This document shows, one piece after another, positions 1-7,087 of a stretch of 10,721 bases of DNA. Source of the DNA: Terana coerulea (taxonomy: Eukaryota; Basidiomycota; Agaricomycetes; Polyporales; Phanerochaetaceae); NCBI GenBank assembly GCA_024811115.1, contig JAKOGH010000916.1, positions 1 to 10,721 of the forward strand, read 5' to 3'. Both the position numbers and the translations under genes were made by a program. The notes below the pieces were generated by a model. It ran no database searches. It had not been told where the DNA came from and saw nothing but the letters and a program-made list of their open reading frames with translations. Each line of letters begins with the position of its first letter. Positions within the stretch are counted from its first letter, which is position 1.

Positions 1-152
1 GTAGAACAATAGAGAAGATGAGCAGAGCGCTTACGGCGTCTATCTGACTCAACAGGCCACACCATCGGGCTAGTGACCCTGTTCGTATGCACGTCTGCGC
101 TGTGTAATATCGTAGCCAACTCCCCACGCTGCGCGATATTCAGACTGCCGAA

Positions 153-221
153 GTAGAAGCGCATGTTGAATATTGCCAAAGAGGTGACCTCTTTGGCGAT
201 ATTCAACATCTGCTTCTCTAC
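153..221. repeat. Long foldback hairpin with a 1-nt loop
   Basis: The left arm is 153-185 (33 nt) and the right arm 187-221 (35 nt), around a single central base at 186. The reverse complement of the right arm matches the left arm at 30 of 33 aligned positions with one 2-nt gap; the innermost eight base pairs are perfect, and one of the mismatches would be a U-G wobble in RNA. No flanking target duplication is visible and the arms do not resemble the nearby hAT element. It could be a miRNA-like (milRNA) precursor if transcribed, a cruciform-forming site, or a tiny foldback element. The structure is certain; its function is unknown. Confidence 0.85.
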
Positions 222-545
222 CTCTTAGAGGTCTAGGATATTGTGGAGTGGCCAAGAAGAATATTCGCAGGTGGTTGTCAAATGCGAGCGCAGATACGCC
301 GGGTGTGCGAGCAGTGCCCAGACAGGGGACTGGTCGGCGCTGTATTCCAAACGGCGATGTTGTTTGTGCTTTTGGCCACAGTAGAAACGCCTGCTTGGCA
401 CGTTCGCCACATTCGTGCAGGACTACACGTAGCAGCGTCACTTTGTGATGGCCTAGCACTGGATGACGGTCGAAATGGTGTGGCGGCTGGTGTGGACTGT
501 ATCATTTGACGTGCGCGGTGGGATTCTGCGGAAGGAGGATTGAGC

Positions 546-553
546 GTCTGAAG
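546..553 (+). repeat. hAT target-site duplication, left copy
   Basis: GTCTGAAG directly abuts the left terminal inverted repeat at 554. The identical octamer follows the right terminal repeat at 1221-1228. Confidence 0.95.
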
Positions 554-1220
554 TAGTGTTGCCAAAGTTCAGTTCAGTTCGGTGGTTCAGAACCAGAACC
601 AATGAACCGAACCATGTAGTTCAGTTCAGTTTGGTTCTGGTTCGGCCTCTAGGTAACTTGGTTCGGTTCTTGGTTCGAGGCATGGCTGTCACACCGAACC
701 AAGTTCGAACCGGTTTGAACCATGAACCATGTACATGTTATGTAGTGTATTTGTACTGGGATTCGTAGAGAAAAGTACATGAACTTACTTACTGTAGCAT
801 GTCTAAACTATTTTTCATCATTGTGCTTGTAAACTGAGCACCAAATGTTGCTCTGCTTATGTTTTGGTGTATACATGATGCCATCAATAGCTGCCAAAAA
901 TGGCAACTGGCAGCCTCTATCAGACACTGAGCTTCAAAACATCATAATATAAGGCTTTTGCACTATACAAACCCTTCTAGATGTCAATATATAACTCTAT
1001 TATGATCTACCATTGCAATTATACTGATTTGACAGAGTAAAGCAGACATATACATGGTTCAATGGTTCGAACCAGTTCAAACCCTGAACTGAACCGACTG
1101 AACCAGTTCATGCTGGTTCAGTTCAGTTCGGTTCTGGTTCGGCTATTAAACACTTGGTTCTGGTTCTGGTTCAGACAAAAATGGGCCCGAACTGAACTGA
1201 ACTGAACTTTGGCAACACTA
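554..1220. mobile_element. Non-autonomous hAT-type DNA transposon (MITE-like), 667 bp, complete
   Basis: The element begins TAGTGTTGCCAAAGTTCAGT and ends with the inverted copy. The terminal inverted repeats are identical over 27 bp (554-580 against 1194-1220). The first five bases fit the hAT terminal consensus YARNG. It is flanked by an exact 8-bp duplication GTCTGAAG (546-553 and 1221-1228), the target-site length of the hAT superfamily. Inside each end are dense short motifs of the types GTTCAG, GGTTCGG and GGTTCTGG in both orientations (about 575-720 and 1057-1200), likely subterminal transposase-binding repeats. The centre (about 740-1050) is AT-rich. No transposase reading frame is present, so movement would need a transposase from elsewhere. 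The perfect repeats and duplication suggest a fairly recent insertion. Confidence 0.93.
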
Positions 1221-1228
1221 GTCTGAAG
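1221..1228 (+). repeat. hAT target-site duplication, right copy
   Basis: GTCTGAAG directly follows the right terminal inverted repeat and is identical to 546-553. Removing 554-1228 would restore the pre-insertion site. Confidence 0.95.
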
Positions 1229-1292
1229 AGTGGCACATTATGTGGCGAGGAAAGGCGACAAAGAGGCTGGAGCGGTTGCGAAAGTGGTCGCA

Positions 1293-1648
1293 CTACGTAT
1301 CTGCGAGCGCGATCAGGTGCCTGAGCCATCGCCGCGGCGAGAACGGCCAGATGGCCATAGTGCCAGGGTTTCGCGCCTGCGTGTGGAAAACGTTGGCCAT
1401 ACGCAGCACGATATCTGTCTCAAACGAGTTAGGACGCCTGCAGCATGGGGACTGGGAGATTAAGTACTTCACCGTTTCCTGTACTCACCTCCGCCGCAGA
1501 CCATTATACCATCATCCAAGACAGGTATAACGCGTCCAGACTTGAATGACTTCGGCAACTGTGGACCTCGTGGATGTCCTAGGCGGCAGGTAGGCGGGCG
1601 GCGTACCATGTGTGGTAAACAGAGCGAAAGAGGCGTCGGTATATTCAT
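1293..1648 (-). pseudogene. Possible two-exon gene of unknown function, frame not continuous
   Basis: This is a weak candidate built from signals rather than homology. On the minus strand a TTATATAA box (1719-1726) lies about 71 nt upstream of an ATG at 1646-1648. The open frame runs from there to 1489 and ends in GGCGGAG followed by a strong donor GTGAGT. A 51-nt intron (1438-1488) ends in CTGCAG. The following exon is open to a TAG at 1293-1295 in the frame containing SFETDIVLRMANVF and AIWPFSPRRWLRHL. The two exons do not join in that frame: exon 1 ends in phase 1 while exon 2 needs phase 2. Either there is a one-base lesion or the model is wrong. The opposite strand also carries a 96-codon frame at 1240-1530, which I consider no better supported. 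No family is recognised. Confidence 0.2.
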
Positions 1649-1718
1649 CGTGGGGTCGGGCGCGAGAATATTGTGAGAGAGGAGACAGCTGCTGGGCGTA
1701 TGGCGCCGCTGTCGACAA

Positions 1719-1726
1719 TTATATAA
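1719..1726. promoter_or_regulatory. Candidate TATA box
   Basis: TTATATAA is a perfect palindrome and so could serve either strand. On the minus strand it lies about 71 nt upstream of the candidate start at 1648, close to the 67-nt spacing of the monooxygenase TATA box in this window. There is no direct evidence of transcription. Confidence 0.3.
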
Positions 1727-1852
1727 CCCAGAGCGAGCCGGAGATACTCGTGCGGTACTGTGTGGGCACTTACGCGTCTACAAACTGCTGTCGCGACGCT
1801 ATTAGCACGCCCTGTACTTGACAGCGCCCACGGACCAACCGACTGCGCTTAC

Positions 1853-2118
1853 CTGTGCTCGCGCGCGAGTTAACACAGACACCCAGCGTGCGGCTCTCGT
1901 ACATTCGTCAGACGGAGCCAGCGCACCCAGGTATATCGCCCAGGTGACTAGAGCTGTTCGACCCATTTGGTTTGTCGTCCGGTTTTGTGGGGCAAAGGCT
2001 AACAATAACAGGACCTCTGGAATGATCAGATTTATCATGATAGAAAGAGATGACTCAGTAAGGCGAGCTGGGCAGCGCTGTCGATGATGTTCATGGCGAG
2101 TGCCAGGAAGGACACCAG
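1853..2118 (-). other. Candidate exon pair of an unrecognised gene
   Basis: On the minus strand, a segment preceded by a TTGAGCAG acceptor (exon 2055-2118) reads LVSFLALAMNIIDSAAQLAL with natural-looking codons. After a possible 38-nt intron (2017-2054, ending CATTCCAG) a second open segment, 1853-2016, reads VLLLLAFAPQNRT...TALVTWAIYLGALAPSDE and ends CACAG followed by a strong donor GTAAGC. The leucine-rich stretches could be helical, perhaps membrane-associated. I recognise no family and cannot find a start codon or a stop that completes the gene. The first donor (GTCATC) is poor. This may be a gene remnant or chance. Confidence 0.2.
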
Positions 2119-3141
2119 CTGCTCAAAACCGACACAACATTCCTTCCAGCCGTTCTGATAAAAATAGTTGATTTGGCATGTGGTGTACATATGATAGCGG
2201 AGGTCACTGCAGGTAGGTGACATCGGTAAACGCTCCGTAATACATCGGGTGACACCCATCCGAGCATGGGTACACATCTGAAGCACCGAGCTCCGTTTCC
2301 TGGGTTTCCTCGCAAAAGAATGCGCGAGCAAAGCATTCTATCTCTCACATCCTTCATGAGCCTGAGCAGAGCAGAGTCACAGTCAGTCTCCAGCAAAGGA
2401 AGAAACCAGTGCACGACGCACCTGTGATACTGCCTGCCAAGCAAAACTCACATTCTCTCCACATCCCACATACCAAGGCATTTTTTGAGCACTTATAGCT
2501 TAAGCTCGAGAGGTGACCCGAATATCTTTCCTACAGCGCACTGAGCGGCCGTGGAATGCTTGAGTGTAGGGTTTGCAGCCTGAGTGGGTGCAAGAGCCCG
2601 AGGTCGGGGAAGGTCGTTCGAATACCCGTCTTTACGCGTTCAGTTCGCCATTCCAGATGATACAAAAGAAGGTATGCGGTGTAATGATGTTAAGACGCAT
2701 CTCGGGACTGGCGTTGGTCCTCGTTCGTAGGTGATTGAGAGAGAAGATGAAGGCAGGAAGGAAGCTGCAAAGCGCCGGCGTCAGAACCACAATGCCACGA
2801 CCGGTTCGGAATTGAAGCAACTCGCTTCCGACACGACTCCGATCCCGACGCGAAACACAACACGCCATCGCGCCTACGGTTCTGGGTGTGCATGAAGCGC
2901 AGGTAGCGGTGTCATCTTCGCCGTTTCTCGTACACATGCTCGTCTTGCAAGGTGCGGAGTCCGCAAACGCCGTGCTGATTGTGCTGCTCTGACAGGGCCA
3001 CGCACAACATGTACATAAGCAACGGCTTGCAGCCACGACAGTAAGCACCAGACAGCGGTACGGATCTGCAAACGCAGTGTGACTCATGTGAGTGGATGCC
3101 AGACATACATGCCAACGATTTGCCACATACCATTGTTTCAG
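2119..3141. other. About 1 kb without a supported gene
   Basis: The longest open frame is 2632-3264 on the minus strand (210 codons, rich in Cys, Ser, Thr and Arg). It overlaps two real transporter exons on the opposite strand (3142-3170 and 3223-3246) and shows no domain, so I regard it as a chance frame. A minus frame at 2091-2444 is equally unrecognisable. The N-terminal exons of the transporter at 3142-3989 should lie here if the gene were complete, but I could not find them. Positions 2847-2881 closely resemble the sequence next to the LINE insertion at 7932-7961. Confidence 0.4.
2847..2881 (+). repeat. Sequence shared with the LINE insertion flank
   Basis: GACGCGAAACACAACACGCC and the bases following match 7932-7953 at 20 of 22 positions. 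After a 5-nt extra segment here (2869-2873), CTACGG is shared up to the start of the poly(T) at 7960. Confidence 0.55.
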
Positions 3142-3989
3142 TAACGCAGTCGTACTGCAAACCATGCTTAGTACGTGAGCTACCTTGACGAAGGATCTTA
3201 TGACTAATATAACATCTTCTAGTTGCTCTCCTTGCACACCTACCCCGTGAGCCGTCTCTTTCAACTGTTTATGACCGCATTACAAGCTATTTTCAGAGTC
3301 TGCGGTTGCTGTCGGCACCGGGTTTGGTCAACTATTCCGCGGAATAGGTGTGTTCCTCCATCTTATCCGTATCTGTGCTGTTGCTGACAATGCCCCAGGT
3401 CAAGTCGGCGGCGTCGCGATATCCGCCGCCTTGTTCCAGTCCATTCTCAATATTGAGCTGCACAAGCGCATACGGGGGGAGAATGCGGAGGAGACGATCA
3501 GGACGATACGACACTGTGCAACTCTCGTCGCCCGTCTTCCTCCCGACCTCCAACGCGCCGCGCGTGACTCGTACGCCATCAGCCTCCGCGCCGTCTTCAT
3601 CATGGCAGCCTGCTCGACGTTCCTTGCGTACCTGGCTCGGCTGCCCGTAGGTCACGGCTTACAGCTGCGTAGGGTAGCTGGCTGACCTGTCTCCGCAGAT
3701 ACCGGACAAGAGCCTCGACGACGGGCCCGCGAACAACGCGCCGACGACGCCGGTCGAGCGCGAGAACCCGCTGGAGATCACGGACGACCCGGAGGAGGAC
3801 GCGGGGCTGAACGCGGACAGCGAGGACGAGGACGTGCCGCCGATCCGCCCGCAGCTCGCGCCGAAGCGCCGGCGGCGGCTCTCGACGTACGAGTCCTCTC
3901 ACGGCGGGATGGACCTCGAGAGTCAGGAGATTGGGGGCTCGGCGCGGCAGGTTCGGAAACGGAGCTTGTCGATCTCGGGGAGTGTTTAA
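3142..3989 (+). CDS. MFS transporter, C-terminal part (five exons)
   Basis: This is the C-terminal portion of a major facilitator superfamily drug or metabolite exporter of the plasma or vacuolar membrane. Exons are 3142-3170, 3223-3246, 3297-3347, 3399-3646 and 3699-3989. The four introns of 50-52 nt all have GT..AG ends and phases that fit. The joined frame is open for about 214 residues to TAA at 3987-3989. It shows the family run NAVVLQTMLIALLAHLPQS, then AVGTGFGQLFRGIGQVGGVA (a Gly-rich helix), then AISAALFQSIL. A final membrane segment, SLRAVFIMAACSTFLAYLARL, leads into an acidic then basic cytoplasmic tail ending RKRSLSISGSV. Exons of 29, 24 and 51 nt make it easy to miss. A complete protein of this type has some 500-600 residues, and the N-terminal half was not found upstream, so the gene is either 5'-truncated near 3142 or continues in exons I could not recognise. 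It converges on the monooxygenase gene. Confidence 0.85.
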
Positions 3990-4353
3990 TGGAGGTGCGT
4001 TGATCGAGCATTGTTCTGTCTCATTCGCAGGCTTTGCAGAAACTCTTTGAATCATGGTCACCGTCATAGAGGACATGGATATGAATGTGGTTACAGCTAG
4101 CTCGTGGCAAAAACAGTACCTTGTACACACCACAATTAAACCACATGGATGCCTCGAGTCTGCAGACGTTGAACTGATCGCGGACCTGTTCGACATGACA
4201 CCGAGCTGGTGAAGGAGGAGAGGTAGGGGCTTATGGCTTTAGCTTTTGGTTTCAGCTTATGGGTCTCGCAAGCCTAAATAACGTACGGCCGCGATTCCCA
4301 TGCGTCATGACTTTGAACTACGTATACAACGGAGAAATGTACCACACAATATT
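3990..4353. other. Convergent 3' flanks of transporter and monooxygenase
   Basis: This 364-bp spacer lies between the transporter stop (3989, plus) and the monooxygenase stop (4354, minus). It should hold both 3' untranslated regions and termination signals. An AATTAAA at about 4134-4140 could be a plus-strand polyadenylation signal. No open frame of note or structured element was seen. Confidence 0.5.
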
Positions 4354-6140
4354 TCACGACAATGAGCCAGCCGTCACGTCACTCTGGCTCTTCATCCAGT
4401 CTAAAGCCATCTGCAAGTGCTCCTCGGGCCCCTCGCTGTCCAGCCACGCATACTGCTTGTTCATCTCCGCGATCAACGCGGCGTCGTCGTCTCTCTGGAC
4501 GCTCGTGAGCGCCCACAGTTCGCCGGTGCGTGCGGAGACGTCCTGGACGTGGTTCGCGAACGGCAGCCGGATGTGTTCGTATGCTTTCAAGGCCTGCTGC
4601 ACGTTCTCCTTTGTCACGGACGGGTGCCCGAGCAAGCCAGCCAGCGTCCATGCGTCCTGTCGGTGCAGCATCTCAGTTATGTGCGACTACTAGTGGGCGG
4701 ACGAAAGCGTACCTCGATCGCTTGGGCCGCCCCCGAGCCTTGGTACGGTGTCATCGCATGGGCCTGTGTAGTCATGGCACTCAACCGCAGGCTCTTCAGA
4801 ACGGATCAGGACGTACCGCGTCTCCGAGCAAGGCGACGCTCCCGTTCACACAGGTGGGCAGACGGCGCAATTGGTGCAAGCCCCATCTCGTGGGGGTCTC
4901 CAAATTCTACCGATACGAATGACGACCAGGCAAAGAGTGAGAGGCAAGTCACAACTGGACGGGTCCCGGGAAAGCGTACCTGGAGCAACTCTTGCGCATC
5001 AGCTTCGTACCCGGCGTAGATGGCGAGTATGTCCTCGCGAGTGCATTCAGTGACCCACGGCTGGTCCCACGGAGTGTCGTTGAGCTCCGGATTGACAATG
5101 ATTCCAGCGACGTTCACGATTTTGCCTTGGGCGATTGGGTAGGTGACCAAGGTCTAGAGAACGAAACCAGTCGATTCAGTCCGTGGACATGCGATATCAA
5201 ATCAACATGCGGACCTTGCCCTTCCCCAGCCACTGGAATCATGTCTGGGTCAGCAAACATCGGCGCGAATAAAGCAAGAACACATTGCGCACAATGACTG
5301 TTCCCAAGAGAGCCGGGTGAGGCTCTCCATTCTTGCGGACCAACTTCTCCGCAGGAACCAAGCCCCTGTAGAAAGTGCTTCCGTTCCATATGGGCTCAAC
5401 GTATTTGAGCAGCTCTGGCTGTCCCTCGCTGGCCATCTTCTGGAACATGGCACGGCGCACGGCAGACTTCAGGCCGTCGCATCCGATCAGGACGTCGCAC
5501 GTCGCCTTCGAGCCGTCTTCGAACGCGAGCTCAACTGGTCCGGAAGGCCCGCCGTCGGTGTACGAATGGCAGCGCTTCGCTAAATGGATGTGAATGTGCT
5601 CGGGGACATGCTTGACCAGAAGGTCAAGAAGATGTGCCCGGTGGTACTGATGGTAAGGTTCTTGAGGACGTGTTAACTACCGGCAGCATCGTTGGATGCA
5701 TGAAACGCTCACGATTGAAATTGAACCGATGGAGCACTCGGCCTTCAGGCCCCTCCTCGGAGCGGCGAACAAGCATCCGAAACAGTTCGTCTAATACATG
5801 TCAGGGACGAGTCGACGTCTTACAGTTATGGATGGGAATGAAGCATACCTTCAGAACCGTCCGGTGCAAAGCCCGCCAACTCGCGCATGGGCTTGTCCAG
5901 GCCAATCAAGGAGAACCTTCCACGGCCTGCCCCAGATAGTGAGGCCAGCTCCAATCTCTTGCAGATTGGCGGCAGCTTCGTAAACGTCTACTGCAACATC
6001 TGGATATTTTCCGAGGGCAACCGCAAGAATGAGACCGCCCAAGCCACCACCGCTGCAAGGTCGCAAAATTAGCATATAATAATGCTTGGAAAAGGAGACT
6101 ACTAGCCATATTGCCACCCGGAATTTTGGGAAGAAGGCAT
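4354..6140 (-). pseudogene. FAD-dependent aromatic monooxygenase (salicylate hydroxylase-like), nine exons, two frame breaks
   Basis: Group A flavoprotein monooxygenase, which hydroxylates an aromatic or polyketide substrate using NAD(P)H, O2 and FAD. Exons on the minus strand: 6140-6107, 6052-5849, 5790-5681, 5646-5293, 5232-5215, 5153-4980, 4906-4817, 4763-4713 and 4656-4354, about 446 codons, normal for the family. All three FAD motifs are visible: the dinucleotide fold GGGLGGLILA (exon 2), the DG motif CDVLIGCDGLKSAVRR (exon 4) and the GD motif LLGDAAHAMTPYQGSGAAQA (exons 7-8). Two lesions interrupt the frame. From the ATG at 6140, one base is missing before FRVAI (6121-6127). In exon 2, after PWKVL, one base is surplus or two are missing (5907-5913), after which LIGLDKPMRELAGFAPDG resumes. 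Intron 1 fits the family only with a GC donor (GCTAGT, 6106-6101). No in-frame nonsense codon was seen. Identity is secure; whether it is a true pseudogene or carries assembly errors is open. Confidence 0.9.
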
Positions 6141-6206
6141 AGAGGATTTACGGTCTTCAGCGGGCGTGTTTAGTTCTTTGCCCTGGACATCAGCTTATCC
6201 CCCGTG

Positions 6207-6213
6207 TTATATA
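6207..6213 (-). promoter_or_regulatory. TATA box of the monooxygenase gene
   Basis: On the minus strand the sequence reads TATATAA, about 67 nt upstream of the ATG at 6140. That spacing leaves room for a transcription start about 30 nt downstream and a short 5' leader. It abuts an inverted repeat at 6212-6234. Confidence 0.55.
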
Positions 6214-6234
6214 CTCAAGAATGGACCTTGAGTA
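6212..6234. promoter_or_regulatory. Perfect 8-bp inverted repeat next to the TATA box
   Basis: TACTCAAG (6212-6219) and CTTGAGTA (6227-6234) are perfect inverted copies separated by 7 nt. Their place directly upstream of the monooxygenase TATA box suits a dimeric regulator such as a Zn2Cys6 factor, but no known site is recognised. Confidence 0.3.
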
Positions 6235-6651
6235 ATCCAGCGTACGTCGCACCATGCCTCCTCGGCATGAGGTTGCACAACCGCGTCGCGAGAAGCTATG
6301 CCCTACACCATCAATGAAATACATGTAAGAAGACCTTGCCAAATGGGATAACGGGAAAACCCGCCCGATAAAGAACGGTAGCTGACTATGCTTGGTGATG
6401 AACTGAGGGCTTCTTTCTAGTACGCGAGCAGAGCGAAGTCTCCATGCGGCCGCGCTGTTCGCAGTGAACGCTGGCGAATCGGCGGCGGAGCCACGAACCT
6501 AGCACGCCATGTCCCGTGGTACATCCCAAACTGCCAGTGCAGGATACTTATTCACAAGTAGAGTTGGCTGGTTTGACGAGCCGCGTCGCGTTCTGCGCTG
6601 TCCGGACAACAGAGGATCTCCGGTTTCCACTGCCACCGGAAATTTTGTATG
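6235..6651. other. Upstream region of the monooxygenase; possible degraded 3' end of the P450 relic
   Basis: No coding exon can be supported. On the minus strand a P450-like WKPEIL tract occurs at about 6615-6632, where the K-helix region (RWxP) would be expected downstream of the relic at 6652-6764. It is followed by stop codons and no heme-binding FxxGxRxCxG signature was found. The part nearest 6235 is presumably promoter for the monooxygenase. Confidence 0.3.
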
Positions 6652-6764
6652 CATACGGTAGTTCTCGATGACCCTGGCTCCCGACAGTTCCTGCGCAGCT
6701 CGCTGGACTTTCATACCGTCCACTCGGCTGTGTCGAAGAGCATTGCCATAGCGCTTATGATGAC
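6652..6764 (-). pseudogene. Cytochrome P450 fragment (region after the I-helix), degenerate
   Basis: Two minus-strand frames together resemble the P450 stretch between the I-helix and the K-helix. In one, 6764-6714 reads VIISAMAMLFDTAEWTV, resembling the end of the I-helix and the AMALxPEVQ segment. In another, 6708-6652 reads VQRAAQELSGARVIENYRM, close to the very common fungal pattern VQRxAQxELDxVIGxxRLP. A frame change is needed between them. The oxygen-binding AGxDT motif is only faintly suggested just upstream (SSDV), and no heme-binding cysteine motif was found. A possible N-terminal exon lies at 6986-7042. P450s and FAD monooxygenases often share fungal gene clusters. The call rests on one short conserved stretch, so it is moderate; the gene cannot be functional as read. 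Confidence 0.45.
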
Positions 6765-6985
6765 CAAGCACGTCGCTGGAAGCCTGCGCCCAACAATTAT
6801 TCATACTTTCTGCGCGTGCGTATCCGAAACATACGTCACCTGGTCAGAGAAACAGGTTTGAATAGGGAATGCCAGCTGATTGAATCAAGCGGCGCGCTGT
6901 CTAGGACCTTCTCTTCTGCATGCGAGCGGCGGCTGCATTGTCGCACAATGCGCTGATCACCCACTTCGGCGCCGCACGATCACAC

Positions 6986-7042
6986 CTTCGAGCCGCCGTG
7001 GCGCCAGAGCTTGAGCATAGTGTCAGCAAAATGCATGGTTGT
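6986..7042 (-). other. Candidate exon between good splice sites, possibly of the P450 relic
   Basis: On the minus strand, a 45-nt intron-like stretch (7087-7043, GTATGC to CACCCAG) is followed by a 57-nt open segment reading TTMHFADTMLKLWRHGGSK and then a GTGTGA donor. The segment before that intron, down to 7088, reads KKWTIDSFTSFRGRLTSTAL. The amphipathic FADTMLKLWR type of sequence would suit the N-terminal helices of a basidiomycete P450, but I cannot align it with confidence. Confidence 0.22.
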
Positions 7043-7087
7043 CTGGGTGAGTTTCGCCTTACGGCACCGTTACCCGGCTGCGCATAC

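Larger units (their letters stand above)
1..553. other. Flank without recognisable gene, left of the hAT element
   Basis: Open frames of up to 129 codons occur on both strands (for example 70-459 minus, 278-565 minus and 243-509 plus). They overlap one another, none has a recognisable domain, and none has a convincing exon structure. I could not choose one as a gene. The only clear structure is the long foldback at 153-221. The last eight bases, 546-553, are the left copy of the hAT target duplication. Confidence 0.5.

Noticed and set aside
1240..1530. 96-codon plus-strand frame beside the hAT element
   Set aside because: No domain is visible, and the minus strand has better splice and promoter signals over the same bases.
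2540..2640. Possible tRNA, from a GTTCGAATACC B-box-like string near 2617
   Set aside because: A 5-bp T-arm stem cannot be formed around it, and no A-box or acceptor stem was found at the right distance.
2632..3264. 210-codon minus-strand open frame, the longest outside the LINE
   Set aside because: It overlaps in-phase transporter exons on the other strand (3142-3170, 3223-3246), has no recognisable domain and an odd Cys/Arg/Ser-rich composition. It is probably a chance frame.
3600..4196. 198-codon minus-strand frame
   Set aside because: It lies antisense to the transporter's charged C-terminal tail, giving an artificial Arg-rich product.
4417..5019. 200-codon plus-strand frame
   Set aside because: It lies antisense to the monooxygenase exons, whose FAD motifs and splice phases are clear, so it is a shadow frame.
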